The notes under the pieces were generated by a model that worked only from the letters and a program-made list of their open reading frames with translations, made no database searches and was not told the DNA's origin. The position numbers and the translations under genes were made by a program. A stretch of 64,000 bases of DNA from Photobacterium halotolerans DSM 18316 (GTDB taxonomy: Bacteria; Pseudomonadota; Gammaproteobacteria; Enterobacterales; Vibrionaceae), in the NCBI RefSeq assembly GCF_000425165.1, contig NZ_AULG01000024.1, forward strand, positions 1 through 64,000. Direction: 5' to 3'. Below, one piece after another: positions 8,309 to 19,276 of this stretch (position 1 is its first letter; each line of letters starts with the position of its first letter).

Positions 8309-8338
8309 AAAAAAGGGCCATAAGCTGGCCCTTTCTGT
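8309..8338. terminator. Rho-independent terminator (both directions)
   Basis: AAAAAGGGCCA-TAAGC-TGGCCCTTTCTGTTT: a stem of about 9 bp with A-run and T-run on either side, placed between the convergent methyltransferase and glgB genes. Confidence 0.85.
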
Positions 8339-8351
8339 TTCATCGCCCCGT

Positions 8352-10256
8352 CTAACCCGGCATACATTGCCAGAACAAGGTCGACAATGGCGGCAGGTCA
8401 ATCCGTATCACTTCAGCACCTGACGCCTCATCCCAGACGGTATTCACCGTTTGTTCTACCGGCATCCCGCTGCCCCAGTACTGACTGTCATCACTATTGA
8501 GCATTAACCGATACTGACCCGGCTGAGGGACAGGAATGAAATAGTGTTGCCGGGCCACAGGGGTGAAGTTACTGACCACCAGCACTTTGTCGCCATTGCG
8601 GGCGAAGCGCTCATGAGCAATCACACTGCGGGAGGCATCGTTGTGCACGCACCAGGAAAAACCGGAAGCATCACAATCCAGTTCATACAGAGCCGGGGTC
8701 GACTGATACAGGATATTTAACGCCCGCACTAAGCGCTGTACGCCGGTATGGCGGTCATACTGCAGGTAATGCCACTCCAGCACCCCGTCGTGATTCCACT
8801 CCGCACTCTGGGCGATCTCGGCTCCCATAAAGTTCAGCTTTTTACCGGGCTGGCCATACATATACGCCAGATAGGCACGCAGATTGGCCGTTTGCTGCCA
8901 CTCATCGCCCGGCATTTTATTCAGCAGCGAGCCTTTGCCATAGACGACTTCGTCGTGTGACAGCGAGAGCACGTAGTTCTCACTAAAAGCGTATACCAAG
9001 GGAAACGTCAGCGTATCGTGATGGTGCTGCCGGTAAATCGGATCCTGGCGGATATAACTCAGGCTGTCGTGCATCCAGCCCATGTTCCATTTGAACCCAA
9101 ACCCCAGCCCGCCTTCATAAGTTGGCCTGGAGACGCCGGGAAAACTGGTTGACTCTTCCGCAATCGTCATGGCATTGGGATAACGGCGGTAGACTTCTTC
9201 ATTCATCCAGCGCAATAAACTGACTGCGTCATGGTTGATATTGCCGCCTTCGGCATTGGGTATCCACTCCCCTGGTTGTCGGGAGTAATCCAGATACAAC
9301 ATAGATGCGACAGCATCCACCCGCAGGCCGTCGATATGAAAATGCTCAAACCAGTACAGGGCATTGGCGACCAGAAAACGGCGCACGTGTTCGCGGCCAT
9401 AGTCGTAGATATAGCTTTGCCAGTCCTGATGCCAGCCGCGACGCGGATCCGGATCATGGAACAAGGCGGTGCCGTCAAAAAAGGCCAGACCGTGATCATC
9501 GGCAGGGAAATGTGCCGGCACCCAGTCAAGAATCACGCCCACCCCGGCCTGATGGCACTGATCGACAAAAAACTTGAAATCATCCGGCGAGCCATAGCGG
9601 CTGGTCGGGGCAAACAGCCCCACAGGCTGATAGCCCCAGGAGCCGTAAAAGGGATGTTCCGCCACCGGCATCAGCTCAACATGGGTGTATCCCATATCCG
9701 TCAGATACGGGATCAGTTCGGCCGCCAACGCCCGGTAACTCAGGCTTTCACCTGAGTCCTGCCGCCGCCACGAACCCAGATGAAGCTCGTAAATGGAAAG
9801 CGGTTGCTCGTGCTTGGCTGTCACCTGACGCTGCTGCCATGGTGAGTCCTGCCAGTGATAACGGCTGTGATCATAGACTCTGGACGCAAATGACGGATAC
9901 TGCTCGGCCTGATAGCCCCAGGGATCGGCCTTGTGAGGCAGGCTGTTGCCCGCCTGATCGCGCAGTTCAAATTTATAGCGCTCACCGGCGGCCAGACCGT
10001 CGACAAAACAGCCCCAGTACCCTTGCTCCAGCGCGGATAAAGGATGGCTGCGACTGTCCCAGTGGTTAAAATCGCCCACCACGCTCACCGCCGAGGCATT
10101 AGGCGCATACACCAGAAAACGTACGCCGGAGATCGGTGAGCCGCCGGTTTCAAGCGTTAACAGTTGCGCACCCATATGGTGATACTGGCTCGAGGGCTGA
10201 GCCAGTTCAGCCAGATCCGGCAACCAGTCTTTGATCTTTACATGTCCGGCGCTCAC
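8352..10256 (-). CDS. glgB: 1,4-alpha-glucan branching enzyme
   Basis: 634 residues, GH13 family; creates alpha-1,6 branches in alpha-glucans. Carbohydrate-binding (CBM48-like) region about residues 40-105 ([20 protein letters not shown]), then the barrel with [37 protein letters not shown] (nucleophile Asp314), IAEEST (acid/base Glu367) and [13 protein letters not shown] (Asp435); the spacing matches E. coli Asp405/Glu458/Asp526. It is shorter than the usual 728 residues because it lacks the extra N-terminal N1 domain. Last gene of malP-malQ-glgB: start is 3 bp after the malQ stop. This placement ties branching to the maltodextrin pathway, not to glgCA glycogen synthesis, which is not in the window. 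Confidence 0.95.
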   Translation of the reverse strand: MSAGHVKIKDWLPDLAELAQPSSQYHHMGAQLLTLETGGSPISGVRFLVYAPNASAVSVVGDFNHWDSRSHPLSALEQGYWGCFVDGLAAGERYKFELRDQAGNSLPHKADPWGYQAEQYPSFASRVYDHSRYHWQDSPWQQRQVTAKHEQPLSIYELHLGSWRRQDSGESLSYRALAAELIPYLTDMGYTHVELMPVAEHPFYGSWGYQPVGLFAPTSRYGSPDDFKFFVDQCHQAGVGVILDWVPAHFPADDHGLAFFDGTALFHDPDPRRGWHQDWQSYIYDYGREHVRRFLVANALYWFEHFHIDGLRVDAVASMLYLDYSRQPGEWIPNAEGGNINHDAVSLLRWMNEEVYRRYPNAMTIAEESTSFPGVSRPTYEGGLGFGFKWNMGWMHDSLSYIRQDPIYRQHHHDTLTFPLVYAFSENYVLSLSHDEVVYGKGSLLNKMPGDEWQQTANLRAYLAYMYGQPGKKLNFMGAEIAQSAEWNHDGVLEWHYLQYDRHTGVQRLVRALNILYQSTPALYELDCDASGFSWCVHNDASRSVIAHERFARNGDKVLVVSNFTPVARQHYFIPVPQPGQYRLMLNSDDSQYWGSGMPVEQTVNTVWDEASGAEVIRIDLPPLSTLFWQCMPG

Positions 10257-10259
10257 GAT

Positions 10260-12443
10260 TTACTCCTGCTTCTCGGCAGCCTGGCGGCGTACATCCGTCA
10301 ACCGTTTAGTCAGATCCATGATGTCCTGACGGTTAAACAAGTCTTCAAGATTCAACGCCAGCTTGCGGCGCCAGTTCGGATACTCATCTACCGTACCCGG
10401 AATATTGACCGGCTTATCCATTTCCAGCCAGTCTTCCAGCTGCAGGCTGAGCAATGCGCTGGAACCCGCGGCAAGATGTAACTGCAGCGCTTCGGCCAGA
10501 GTACGGTCCATAGGCACATACCGGGCGTCACGGCCGACATTTGGCGGCAGGAAACCATGCCAGTTGACGCTGTCCAGAATGCGCTGTTTGCTCTCTGCAC
10601 GACTGTCGAACAATCCCTGCAGTTGCTGCTCATCCGGATACAACCCCAGCTCACGCCCGAGCTTGAGATCGTCGCAATGCCAGAAGCCTCTCAAGGTCGG
10701 CATATCGTGGGTACACAAGGCCGACATCGACTGAGCGGTATAGTGCGACGGCGAATAATAGCCACCGTCTTCAGCGGTTTCGAAGAAAAACACCTTATAA
10801 GAGTGAATACCGGCGCTCGCCAGTTTATCGACGATTTCATCAGGCACTGTGCCCAGGTCTTCACCAATCACAGTGCATTGATGGCGGTGACTTTCCAGCG
10901 CAAGAATCGCCATCAGATCATCGACCGGATAGTACATATAAGCGCCTTGTTTGGCCGATTCGCCTTTTGGAATCCACCACAATCGCAGCAGACCCAGTAC
11001 ATGATCGATACGCAACGCGCCGCAATGGCGCATATTGGCACGCAGCAATTCAATGAACGGCTGATAGGCCGTTTTGCGTAAGGCCTGAGGGTTAAACGGT
11101 GGTAAACCCCAGTTCTGCCCCAGCGGGCCCAGGATATCCGGCGGCGCACCAACACTGACACCCTGACACAGCGCATCATGATCCGCCCAGGTTTCTGCGC
11201 CGGAATCGCACACTCCGACGGCCAGATCCCGGTAAAGTCCCATGACCATGCCTTTCTCTTCGGCAAGTTGCTGCGCTTCAGCCAACTGGGTATCTGCCAG
11301 CCACTGGAGGTACATATATAGCTGAACCTGCTCTGGATGCGCGGCGATAAACTGTTTTACCGCGGTGTTATCGAAGTGACGATACTGCTCCGGGAAAACC
11401 GGCCAGCCCCAGATTTGATCGTTCTGATTTTTCAGCTCGGCATGAAGTGCATCAAACGCGGCCTGGTGCAGCAGGCTCTCCCCGCCGGTTTCGACGAAAT
11501 CAAGAAACTGTCGGCCACGAGCGGTCAGTGATGCCAGATGACGTTGCTGAAAGGTGTGAAACAGCATTGGCAGCACAGTCATTTTCAGGCAGGCTACTTC
11601 ACTGTAATTGACCCAGTTACTGTCACGTGCCTCCACCAGGCGCTGCTGGAATTCGTCACTGCCCACTAATTGCAACGCCTCATCACACTGAGCAAATTCC
11701 GGGACGGAACACACATCAATGTAGATGATGTTCAGCCAGCGGCGGGAAGACGGGCTGTACGGGCTGGCACCTTCCGGATTGGCCGGAAACAAAGAATGGA
11801 TCGGGTTCAGGCCGACAAAATCGCCGCCACGGGATGCAATATCAGACACCAGATGCTTGAGATCGCCAAAATCGCCGATACCCCAGTTATGACCGGTACG
11901 CACTGAATACAGCTGGACACTGGCGCCCCAGAGCTTCTTGCCCTTCTCCAGTGCCGGCTGCTTATAACAAGCCGTGGGGGTGACAATCAGTGTCATTTCA
12001 TAAGGTGACTGACGGCGTTTACGGAAAATCTCAAGCCTGTGATAGCCCAGCGCAAGGTCAGGCAGCGCAAATGTCATACCGCCGCCCTGCTCACGGTCAT
12101 CTGTCACCAACTGCGACTGCAGCCAGCCTTCCATGACTTCACCCTGCTCCGTTTCCAGCCGCCAGCTGAAATCGCTGATACGGGCACTGCGTCCCAGAGT
12201 CAGTTCGATATGCACAGGTTCACCGCGGCGAACGACTTTCATCGGGGCCAGCACTTCTCTCGGCTGTAATCTGGCCGCTGAGGATTCCAGCGCCTGATCA
12301 CTGCTGGTATCGTAACCCAGTGCGCTCAGTAACCGGCTCAGTGTCTCAGTACTTACAGATGTTTCCGCACCCCAGGCACTGATGTAGCTGTCAGCCAGCC
12401 CGGCCTGTCTGGCAATCTCTTTCACAACCTTTTCTGTTCTCAT
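10260..12443 (-). CDS. malQ: 4-alpha-glucanotransferase (amylomaltase)
   Basis: 727 residues, GH77. Disproportionates maltose and maltodextrins by moving glucanosyl units, releasing glucose. Start ATG 12441-12443 has GGAGAAGAAGA before it; a longer frame to 12488 is upstream of this RBS. An N-terminal 130-residue region typical of enteric MalQ precedes the barrel, which begins KLWGASVQLYSVRTGHNWGI and GDFGDLKHLVSDIASRGGDF. Catalytic blocks: ALRIDHVLGLLRLWWIPKG (nucleophile Asp), VIGEDLGTVPDEIVDKLASA (Glu) and CTHDMPTLRGFW. Lies 103 bp after malP and 3 bp before glgB, clearly one operon. Confidence 0.96.
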   Translation of the reverse strand: MRTEKVVKEIARQAGLADSYISAWGAETSVSTETLSRLLSALGYDTSSDQALESSAARLQPREVLAPMKVVRRGEPVHIELTLGRSARISDFSWRLETEQGEVMEGWLQSQLVTDDREQGGGMTFALPDLALGYHRLEIFRKRRQSPYEMTLIVTPTACYKQPALEKGKKLWGASVQLYSVRTGHNWGIGDFGDLKHLVSDIASRGGDFVGLNPIHSLFPANPEGASPYSPSSRRWLNIIYIDVCSVPEFAQCDEALQLVGSDEFQQRLVEARDSNWVNYSEVACLKMTVLPMLFHTFQQRHLASLTARGRQFLDFVETGGESLLHQAAFDALHAELKNQNDQIWGWPVFPEQYRHFDNTAVKQFIAAHPEQVQLYMYLQWLADTQLAEAQQLAEEKGMVMGLYRDLAVGVCDSGAETWADHDALCQGVSVGAPPDILGPLGQNWGLPPFNPQALRKTAYQPFIELLRANMRHCGALRIDHVLGLLRLWWIPKGESAKQGAYMYYPVDDLMAILALESHRHQCTVIGEDLGTVPDEIVDKLASAGIHSYKVFFFETAEDGGYYSPSHYTAQSMSALCTHDMPTLRGFWHCDDLKLGRELGLYPDEQQLQGLFDSRAESKQRILDSVNWHGFLPPNVGRDARYVPMDRTLAEALQLHLAAGSSALLSLQLEDWLEMDKPVNIPGTVDEYPNWRRKLALNLEDLFNRQDIMDLTKRLTDVRRQAAEKQE

Positions 12444-12511
12444 TCTTCTTCTCCGTGACACGGTTAAGGCTGACTGTCTCTCCCACAAATTCAGCCTATG
12501 TCACTACTTAC

Positions 12512-12543
12512 AATAACGCCGGGACTACACAGCCCCGGCAAAA
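12512..12543 (-). other. Intercistronic hairpin between malP and malQ
   Basis: Minus strand GCCGGGG-CTGTGTAGT-CCCGGC forms a GC-rich stem without a following T-run. It may stabilise the malP message or lower read-through into malQ-glgB, as REP hairpins do in mal operons; that is inference. Confidence 0.45.
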
Positions 12544-12546
12544 ATA

Positions 12547-15009
12547 TCAGCGTTTTACCGCTTTTAGTTGCCAAATGTTCTCTACATAGTCGCGAATACT
12601 GCGGTCTGAGCTGAACTTGCCGACCAGCGCGGTATTGAGTATCGCTTTTCGCGCCCAACCGGCTTTATCCCGGTAAGCGTGGTCAATACGTTCCTGAGCC
12701 GTGACGTAATCCGCGAAATCAGCCAGCACCAGATACGGATCGCCCCCCTCCAGCAGGTTGTGGCAAATGCCCGCCAGTGCGTCCGGCTCACCCGGTGTAA
12801 AGGTATCGCCCAGCAGCAAATCCAGCGAGGCTTTCAGCAGACTGTCAGACTCGTAGTAACGGGTTGGCTGATAGCCTTTGTGGACAAGTTCCATGACTTC
12901 GTCCACCAGCAAACCGAAGATAAAGATATTGTCATCGCCGACTTCTTCACGGATCTCGACATTAGCGCCGTCCATGGTGCCGACAGTCAGCGCACCGTTC
13001 AGGGCCAGTTTCATATTCCCCGTGCCGGAGGCTTCTTTACCGGCCGTCGATATTTGCTCCGACACATCCGCAGCCGGGATGATGATCTCCGCCAGGCTGA
13101 CACGATAATCAGGAATGAAGACCACTTTCAGCTTGCCGGCAAGGCGCGGGTCATTGTTCACTTTGTCTGCCACTTTGTTGATGGCAAAAATGATGTCTTT
13201 CGCCAGCGCATAACCCGGCGCGGCTTTGGCCGCGAAAATGAACACGCGCGGCTGCATATCAAACTTAGGATCATTGAGCAGACGGTGATACAGCGACAAA
13301 ATATGCACCAGGTTCAGGTGCTGGCGCTTATATTCATGGAGTCGCTTGATCTGCACATCGAAGATGGCATCTGTGTTAAGCGTAATCCCCATGTTGTCGG
13401 CTACCCAATCGGCCAGACGCTGTTTGTTGGCCTTCTTCACTGCCATGAAAGCGTGCTGGAACTCGGCATCATCTGCAAAGTCAGCCAGTGACGACAGCTG
13501 TTCCAGTTTAGCCGGCCAGTCTGTGCCGATTTTTTCATCTATCAGTGCACTCAGTGCCGGGTTACAGAATTTCAGCCAGCGACGCGGGGTCACACCGTTA
13601 GTGACGTTCTGAAGTTTACCCGGATACAGTGCGTCGAACTCAGGGAACAGATCGCGCTTAACCAGCTCCGAGTGCAGTGCCGCCACGCCGTTCACCGCAT
13701 AGCCACCAATCACACACAGGTTCGCCATACGCACCATGCGCTCGTTGCCTTCCTGAATGACAGACAGTTTGCGTTTCACCTCATCATTGCCCGGCCATTT
13801 AGCCTCGACCAGATCCATGAATCTGTGGTTGATCTCAAAGATGATTTCTAAGTGACGCGGTAACAGATTAGCGATCAGTGATTCGCTCCAGGTCTCCAGT
13901 GCTTCCGGCAGCAAGGTATGGTTGGTGTAGGCAAAGACTGAGTTACAGACAGACCAGGCATCGTCCCAGCTCATGAAATGCTCATCGAGCAGAATGCGCA
14001 TCAGTTCGGGAATCGCGATTGTCGGGTGGGTATCATTCAGCTGAATGGTTTCCAGTTTGGCCAGATCTTCAATCGCATGGCCTGCGGCCAGATGACGACG
14101 CAGAATATCAGCTACCGAGCAGGCGCAGTGGAAATACTGCTGCATCAGACGCAAGGTTTTACCCTGCTCATGATTGTCATTCGGGTACAGCACTTTCGTG
14201 ACACTACCGGCCTGAATCGCCGCCTGCTGCGCCGCGATATAATCGCCGTCGTTAAACAGCGCCAGATCAAACGGTGCCGGTGCACGGCACTCCCACAAGC
14301 GCAGAGGATAAACACTGTTATTCTGATAACCGATAATCGGCAGATCCCAGGCGATCCCGTCTACTTGCATACCAGGCACCCAGCGGCGGCGTTCTGCGCC
14401 AGCGTCATCGGTGTACACCTCGACATGACCATACAAGCCGACTGTCTGGTTCAGCTCCGGACGCAAGACTTCCCAGGGATAGCCTTCCTGACCACGCCAT
14501 GCATCCGGGGCTTCCATCTGACGGCCATGCTCAAAGGATTGCCTGAACAGCCCGTACTCATAGTGCAAACCATAACCCACAGCCGGAAATTCCTGCGCGG
14601 CCAGTGAGTCCATAAAACATGCCGCCAGCCGGCCCAGCCCGCCATTGCCAAGCGCAGGATCGCGCTCTTCTTCCAGCAAATCTGTCAGGTTCTGACCAAG
14701 CGCAGCCATGGCGCCGGAAACCTGCTCATACAAGCCCAGGCTGATCAGATTGTTACCAGTCAGACGACCAATCAAAAACTCCAGTGAGAGGTAGTTCACA
14801 CTGCGGCAGGATTGGGCAGACAACTGCTGCTCGGTATCAATGAGGTTGCCTGTGCTTATGTCTGCCAGTGCACGGCTCATAGCCAGATACCAGTGGCGTG
14901 ACGTCGCTGTCGCTGGTGTCTGCGCATAGGTAACCAGAAGATGTTGCTCAACCGAAGCCTGAAAAGCCGCCTTGTCAAAGGTAGGCATCTTGGTTTGCGT
15001 TTGCATCAT
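12547..15009 (-). CDS. malP: Maltodextrin/glycogen phosphorylase
   Basis: 820 residues, GT35. Releases glucose-1-phosphate from the non-reducing end of maltodextrins with pyridoxal phosphate. Visible landmarks: LSLEFLIGR near the N-terminus, EERDPALGNGGLGRLAACFM, VKRLHEYKRQHLN-type block (DVQIKRLHEYKRQHLN), and the PLP-lysine block KEASGTGNMKLALNGALTVG followed by TMDGANVEI. Length fits MalP/GlgP. First gene of malP-malQ-glgB and divergent from malT, the classic MalT-controlled arrangement, so malP is preferred over glgP. GAGAAACGA provides the RBS. Confidence 0.95.
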   Translation of the reverse strand: MMQTQTKMPTFDKAAFQASVEQHLLVTYAQTPATATSRHWYLAMSRALADISTGNLIDTEQQLSAQSCRSVNYLSLEFLIGRLTGNNLISLGLYEQVSGAMAALGQNLTDLLEEERDPALGNGGLGRLAACFMDSLAAQEFPAVGYGLHYEYGLFRQSFEHGRQMEAPDAWRGQEGYPWEVLRPELNQTVGLYGHVEVYTDDAGAERRRWVPGMQVDGIAWDLPIIGYQNNSVYPLRLWECRAPAPFDLALFNDGDYIAAQQAAIQAGSVTKVLYPNDNHEQGKTLRLMQQYFHCACSVADILRRHLAAGHAIEDLAKLETIQLNDTHPTIAIPELMRILLDEHFMSWDDAWSVCNSVFAYTNHTLLPEALETWSESLIANLLPRHLEIIFEINHRFMDLVEAKWPGNDEVKRKLSVIQEGNERMVRMANLCVIGGYAVNGVAALHSELVKRDLFPEFDALYPGKLQNVTNGVTPRRWLKFCNPALSALIDEKIGTDWPAKLEQLSSLADFADDAEFQHAFMAVKKANKQRLADWVADNMGITLNTDAIFDVQIKRLHEYKRQHLNLVHILSLYHRLLNDPKFDMQPRVFIFAAKAAPGYALAKDIIFAINKVADKVNNDPRLAGKLKVVFIPDYRVSLAEIIIPAADVSEQISTAGKEASGTGNMKLALNGALTVGTMDGANVEIREEVGDDNIFIFGLLVDEVMELVHKGYQPTRYYESDSLLKASLDLLLGDTFTPGEPDALAGICHNLLEGGDPYLVLADFADYVTAQERIDHAYRDKAGWARKAILNTALVGKFSSDRSIRDYVENIWQLKAVKR

Positions 15010-15394
15010 TCGTTTCTCGCTGTCGGGTTGTAATTGTAGAAAATAAAAAACTGTTGAGGTTAATGCTGCCTGCGCGGTACTGGAAAAACATCATCCCATG
15101 CCGGGCAGGTGGAGGGAGGAGCACGAGGGCGTAGTGATAAGTTCGCAAAAATTGTGTGACAAACCGCTGACTTTTCGGGTGCTTCGCCACTGCGGTTCTG
15201 ATGTTTATCACAAATATCGCTGACAATGCGCTTGTACAAGGAAGTGATGAAATTCACTGCGCTTGTTACAAAAATGTGACCAACCACTTATTTATGGGGA
15301 TGAGAAGTACAACAACTGATGATTTAGTGAGTAACTCAGGTAATGATAAATGCGCCTGCACAATCATTCATGACAATAAAGATTAATCAAAATT
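15010..15394. promoter_or_regulatory. malP/malT divergent control region with MalT-type boxes
   Basis: 385 bp without a gene. On the minus strand GGGATGATG (15089-15097 region) lies about 80 bp before malP, and GGGAGGAG (plus, 15114-15121) is nearby. On the plus strand GGGGATGAG at 15297-15305 lies 90 bp before malT. These match the MalT box core GGGGA(T/G)GAGG in whole or part. Spacing and activity were not tested. Confidence 0.6.
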
Positions 15395-18112
15395 ATGTGG
15401 ATACCTTCAAAGCTTACCCGTCCCGGACGGTTACACAATGCAATTATGCGTCCCCGGCTGCTGGACCTCTTGCATCAGGCGCCCTCATACCGCCTGGTGC
15501 TTTTTCGTTCGCCGGCGGGCTATGGTAAAACTACCATGGCGTCCCAATGGCTGAATGAGCATCCGCATACAGGTTGGATTAACCTTGATGACAGTGATAA
15601 TGACACTTTCCGCTTTGCAAATTACCTGTTACAGGCCCTCAATAAAGCCACAAAAGATGCCTGTCTGAAAACCAGAGCGATGGCCGAGCGCCGGCAATTC
15701 GCCTGCCTCAGTACCCTGTTCAGTGAATTGTTTGCCGAACTGCAGGATTACCCGCACCAGACCTATCTGGTTCTGGATGACTATCATGTCATCAACAATG
15801 AAGACATACACGACGGTATGCGTTTCTTTCTGAAAAACATGCCGGATGAACTGACTCTGGTCGTTACCAGCCGCAGTCTGCCACCATTGGGGACAGCAAA
15901 CCTGAGGGTCAGAGATCTGTTGATCGAAGTCGATCATGAATGGTTAGCCTTTGATGAAGAGGAAACCACGCGATTTTTCAGTAAACGTGTGGCTAATGAG
16001 ATCGAAACCAGTGCACTCAGCAGCCTTCGTGCCCAGGTTGAAGGCTGGCCTTCTGCTTTACAGCTGATTGCCCTGCATGCGCAGCAAAAGCCGAATCATC
16101 TGATTGAATCGGCGCTGTCGCTGGCGAACTTTAATCGCAGCCACCTGTGGGACTATCTGGCCGAAGAGGTCTTCGATTTACTCGATGAAGACACGCGATT
16201 CTTCCTGCTGCAATGCTCGGTGCTGGATATGTTTAACGCTGAACTGGTGATTGATTTAACCGGACGCAGCGATGCACTGGTGAAGCTGGAGTACCTGAAC
16301 CGCTACGGACTCTTTATCACCCCGCTGGAAGGGGCGGATAACTGGTACAGATTCCATCACTTATTTGCCGAATTTCTTCGCCACAAACGCCACTCGCATA
16401 TTCCTGAACAGCGAAAGGATCTGCACAACAAAGCAGCCAAGGCCTGGCTGAATCAAAGCAGCCCGCAGCAAGCGCTTTACCATGTGCGAAAAAGCAAGAA
16501 TCAGGCGCTGATGGTCGCAATTCTGAGCGATCATGGCTGGAATATGTTTCACCACGGAGAACTCAAACTGCTGGAAGAAAGCATAGCGACGCTAGATCGC
16601 GGCATGCTTTTCAGCAGCCCGCGCCTGATCCTGCTCAGGCTCTGGCTGGTTCAAAGCCAGCACAGGTATAACGAAGTCGGCGCTCTGATTGCGGAATCTG
16701 AAGCTGAAATGCAAAGCAATAACATCAGTTTTAACGATGCCCTTCAGGGTGAGTTTAATGCGTTACGTGCACAGGTGGCGATTAATCAAAGCAAACCTGA
16801 GGAAGCCTTATTGCTCTCTGAGCAGGCACTGGGACAATTGCCGGCCAACACCTATCGCAGCCGTATCGTCGCCACCTCTGTGGTCGGTGAAGTCCATCAC
16901 TGCCTCGGCAATCTTAGCCGTGCGCTTCCTATGATGCAGCAGACTGAAAAAATGGCGCGCCAATACCATGTCTATCATCAGGCACTGTGGGCCCTGTTGC
17001 AGCAGAGTGAAATACTGCTGGCGCAGGGCTCCGTACAGCCCGCCTTTGAGCTGCTGGAACAAGGGTTCAGGTTAGTCCGGGAGCAGCAATTACAGCAAGT
17101 CCCCATGCATGAATTTCTGCTGCGTCTGAAGTCGCAGATACTCTGGTGCTGGAACCGGCTTGATGAAGCTGAAGAAGCCGCGTTGAAAAGCCTGGATGTG
17201 CTGGCCCCCTACGATGACACTAAGTCCCTGCAGGCCTACTCAATGCTGGCACGGATTGCCATCACCCGGGGTGAACAGGACAAAGCCGCCCGGTATCTGC
17301 AACGCTGCAATGATCTCATGGAAAATGCAGATTTCCACATAGACTGGCGCGCTAATACCGATGTCGCTAATCTGCTCTACTGGCAGCAAACCAAAGATCT
17401 GGAGAGTGTCCGCCACTGGTTATCGCAGGCAGAACAGCCGGAAGGTGCCTGCAACCATTTCCAGCAGCAGCAATGGCGTAACCTGGCCATGGCGCACCTG
17501 ATGCTGGGCCAGATTGACGAAGCCCAGCATATTCTCAGCATGCTGCTGGACAGTTGCGATAAGCATCAGCTGATAACCGACAGAAACCGTAACCTGATCC
17601 TCCAGGCCGTGATCAGGAAAAAAGCCGGTGATCGAAAAGCCGCTTTAACCCACCTTGCCGAAGCACTACGGCTGACCAACAGCACAGGCATGGTCGGCAA
17701 CTTCCTGATTGCAGCCGAAGACATTCAGGACTTACTGCAAGAACTGATTGATGAAAAACTATTAAACGAGCTGTCGCAACACAGAGCCCGTCAGTTGCTG
17801 CGTGAAATGAACAGTAAAGAGCGTCATCGGCTGGTCCATTTTGATGAAGCTTTTGTGGAAAAGTTGCTCAATTTACCTGGCTTGCCCGAGCTGATAAGAA
17901 CCAGTCCGCTGACACAAAGGGAATGGCAGGTGCTGGGATTAATTTATACCGGTTACAGCAACGAACAGATTGCTTCTGAACTGGACGTAGCCGCCACGAC
18001 GATAAAAACCCACATCCGTAATCTGTATCAGAAGCTCAACATCGCCAACCGCAGCGAAGCCATTGAAACCGCTCAGGAACTGCTTAGCCTGATGGGTTAC
18101 CAGGCATCTTGA
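15395..18112 (+). CDS. malT: ATP-dependent transcriptional activator of the maltose regulon
   Basis: 905 residues, matching MalT (901 in E. coli). Begins [20 protein letters not shown], as in MalT, with Walker [10 protein letters not shown] at about residues 39-47 and LVLDDYHVI as Walker B region of the STAND ATPase. A long helical, TPR-like sensor domain follows, then a LuxR-type helix-turn-helix at the C-terminus: [51 protein letters not shown]. In the family, maltotriose and ATP drive oligomerisation and binding to mal boxes. Divergent from malP; boxes also occur before malE/malK and lamB in this window. Confidence 0.96.
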   Translation: MWIPSKLTRPGRLHNAIMRPRLLDLLHQAPSYRLVLFRSPAGYGKTTMASQWLNEHPHTGWINLDDSDNDTFRFANYLLQALNKATKDACLKTRAMAERRQFACLSTLFSELFAELQDYPHQTYLVLDDYHVINNEDIHDGMRFFLKNMPDELTLVVTSRSLPPLGTANLRVRDLLIEVDHEWLAFDEEETTRFFSKRVANEIETSALSSLRAQVEGWPSALQLIALHAQQKPNHLIESALSLANFNRSHLWDYLAEEVFDLLDEDTRFFLLQCSVLDMFNAELVIDLTGRSDALVKLEYLNRYGLFITPLEGADNWYRFHHLFAEFLRHKRHSHIPEQRKDLHNKAAKAWLNQSSPQQALYHVRKSKNQALMVAILSDHGWNMFHHGELKLLEESIATLDRGMLFSSPRLILLRLWLVQSQHRYNEVGALIAESEAEMQSNNISFNDALQGEFNALRAQVAINQSKPEEALLLSEQALGQLPANTYRSRIVATSVVGEVHHCLGNLSRALPMMQQTEKMARQYHVYHQALWALLQQSEILLAQGSVQPAFELLEQGFRLVREQQLQQVPMHEFLLRLKSQILWCWNRLDEAEEAALKSLDVLAPYDDTKSLQAYSMLARIAITRGEQDKAARYLQRCNDLMENADFHIDWRANTDVANLLYWQQTKDLESVRHWLSQAEQPEGACNHFQQQQWRNLAMAHLMLGQIDEAQHILSMLLDSCDKHQLITDRNRNLILQAVIRKKAGDRKAALTHLAEALRLTNSTGMVGNFLIAAEDIQDLLQELIDEKLLNELSQHRARQLLREMNSKERHRLVHFDEAFVEKLLNLPGLPELIRTSPLTQREWQVLGLIYTGYSNEQIASELDVAATTIKTHIRNLYQKLNIANRSEAIETAQELLSLMGYQAS

Positions 18113-18127
18113 TACTCAGGTATTAAA

Positions 18128-18166
18128 CAGGGGGGAGGTTCTCCTCCCCCACAACTCATCCCCGGC
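18128..18166. terminator. GC-rich palindrome and MalT-box-like core after malT
   Basis: GGGGGGAGG-TT-CTCCTCCCCC is a near-perfect hairpin followed by ACAACTCATCCCCGGCTCTTTTT. It may end malT transcription, although the T-run is 20 bases away. The CTCATCCCC part (18154-18162) is an exact reverse complement of the MalT box core GGGGATGAG, and may be chance. Confidence 0.45.
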
Positions 18167-18181
18167 TCTTTTTGCAGAGAG

Positions 18182-18718
18182 TCAGCGTTCAAGCAGCTCT
18201 GCTGTCGTAACAGCTTTAATCTTGGTTGGAAAACTCTCGGCTGCCGACAGCACAAAGGTATGATGCTGCCGGATTAGCTCACCGGAAGCATACGGCTTGT
18301 CATGGGTTGTATGCGCATCAGACACTAATTCAATCTCATAACCCAGCCCTGCCGCACGGCGCGTGGTGGTATCCACACAAAAATCCGTCGCGTAACCGCA
18401 GACGACAAGTTGTTCAATCTCAAGACGATCCAGAGTGGCTTTCAGTACAGTGTCATGGAAGGCGTCCGGCGTCGTTTTACGCACCAAGACATCCCCTTCT
18501 GCGGTGATCAGATCGGTATGCAACTGCCAGCCTTCGCTCTGATAGGCAATCTCAGTGTCAGGCTCTTCATGCTGAACAAAAATCACAGGCAAGGCTTTCT
18601 TTCTGGCCCATGTGGTGAGCTGATTAATTCGTGCAACCACGGCATCTGCTTCAAATGGCTGAGGCTCAGGTTCAAAGCAGATACGCTGTACGTCGATAAC
18701 CAGAACAGCTGTTTTCAT
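18182..18718 (-). CDS. Isochorismatase-family cysteine hydrolase
   Basis: 178 residues. Contains the Asp-Lys-Cys triad of the family: VIDVQ (Asp9), VRKTTPDAF (Lys81) and VCGYATDFCVDTT (Cys114), with the preceding cis-peptide-type GYAT segment. Members hydrolyse amides or enol ethers (nicotinamide, carbamoyl sarcosine, ureidoacrylate, isochorismate); the substrate here cannot be told from sequence. Single gene, convergent with malT and divergent from the DOPA-dioxygenase-family gene. Start ATG 18716-18718 gives MKTAVLVIDV, the usual family start. Confidence 0.88.
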   Translation of the reverse strand: MKTAVLVIDVQRICFEPEPQPFEADAVVARINQLTTWARKKALPVIFVQHEEPDTEIAYQSEGWQLHTDLITAEGDVLVRKTTPDAFHDTVLKATLDRLEIEQLVVCGYATDFCVDTTTRRAAGLGYEIELVSDAHTTHDKPYASGELIRQHHTFVLSAAESFPTKIKAVTTAELLER

Positions 18719-18946
18719 CGTGTGTCCTTACATCATTGTGTGGTGGAGAGAATGTCAGTAATAGTCAGTCAACAAATGCACAATATGCAGTTAAACCCAT
18801 AAATTAACAATCCTGATGTCACGATTCACCTCAGGCTAGTTCAACTTTTTCGAACGATCTATTCACTTCGGCACTCTGGTACTGCGCCATAGTCAAAGTA
18901 AGATGAAAGCACTTGAAAGGTATTTACTGCGAGAAAGGGAGTCAGT

Positions 18947-19276
18947 ATGTTTCATGCTCACGTGTATTTTGATTTACCACAACTGGATTTAGCGGAGCAG
19001 GTGCGCCAGCGCATCATTGCAGAAAGAAAGGCCGATATTCTGGCAATTTACCCGCTGGTGCCACGCTTGGTAGGCCCACACGACAAACCGATGTTTGAAA
19101 TGCATTTTGCCGATAACCAGACAGGGTTTATTGACTGGCTGGATCAGCACAGAGAAGGTCTGTCTGTACTGATCCACCCGGTATCAGCGAATGAGCTCAA
19201 TGATCACACGATTCATGCTCGCTGGCTGGGTAAGCAATTACCCGTACACACAGCGATTTTTACAGCTCAACGGTAA
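18947..19276 (+). CDS. DOPA 4,5-dioxygenase family protein
   Basis: 109 residues, the usual size for this family. Metal-ligand histidines are visible: MFHAHVYFD at the start, GPHDKPMFEMHF, and the closing VLIHPVSANELNDHTIHARW block, which is the family hallmark. Members are related to extradiol dioxygenases acting on DOPA in fungi and plants; the bacterial substrate is unknown. RBS AGGGAG nine bases upstream. Its last 17 bp overlap the 3' end of the convergent aspartoacylase gene. Confidence 0.85.
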   Translation: MFHAHVYFDLPQLDLAEQVRQRIIAERKADILAIYPLVPRLVGPHDKPMFEMHFADNQTGFIDWLDQHREGLSVLIHPVSANELNDHTIHARWLGKQLPVHTAIFTAQR

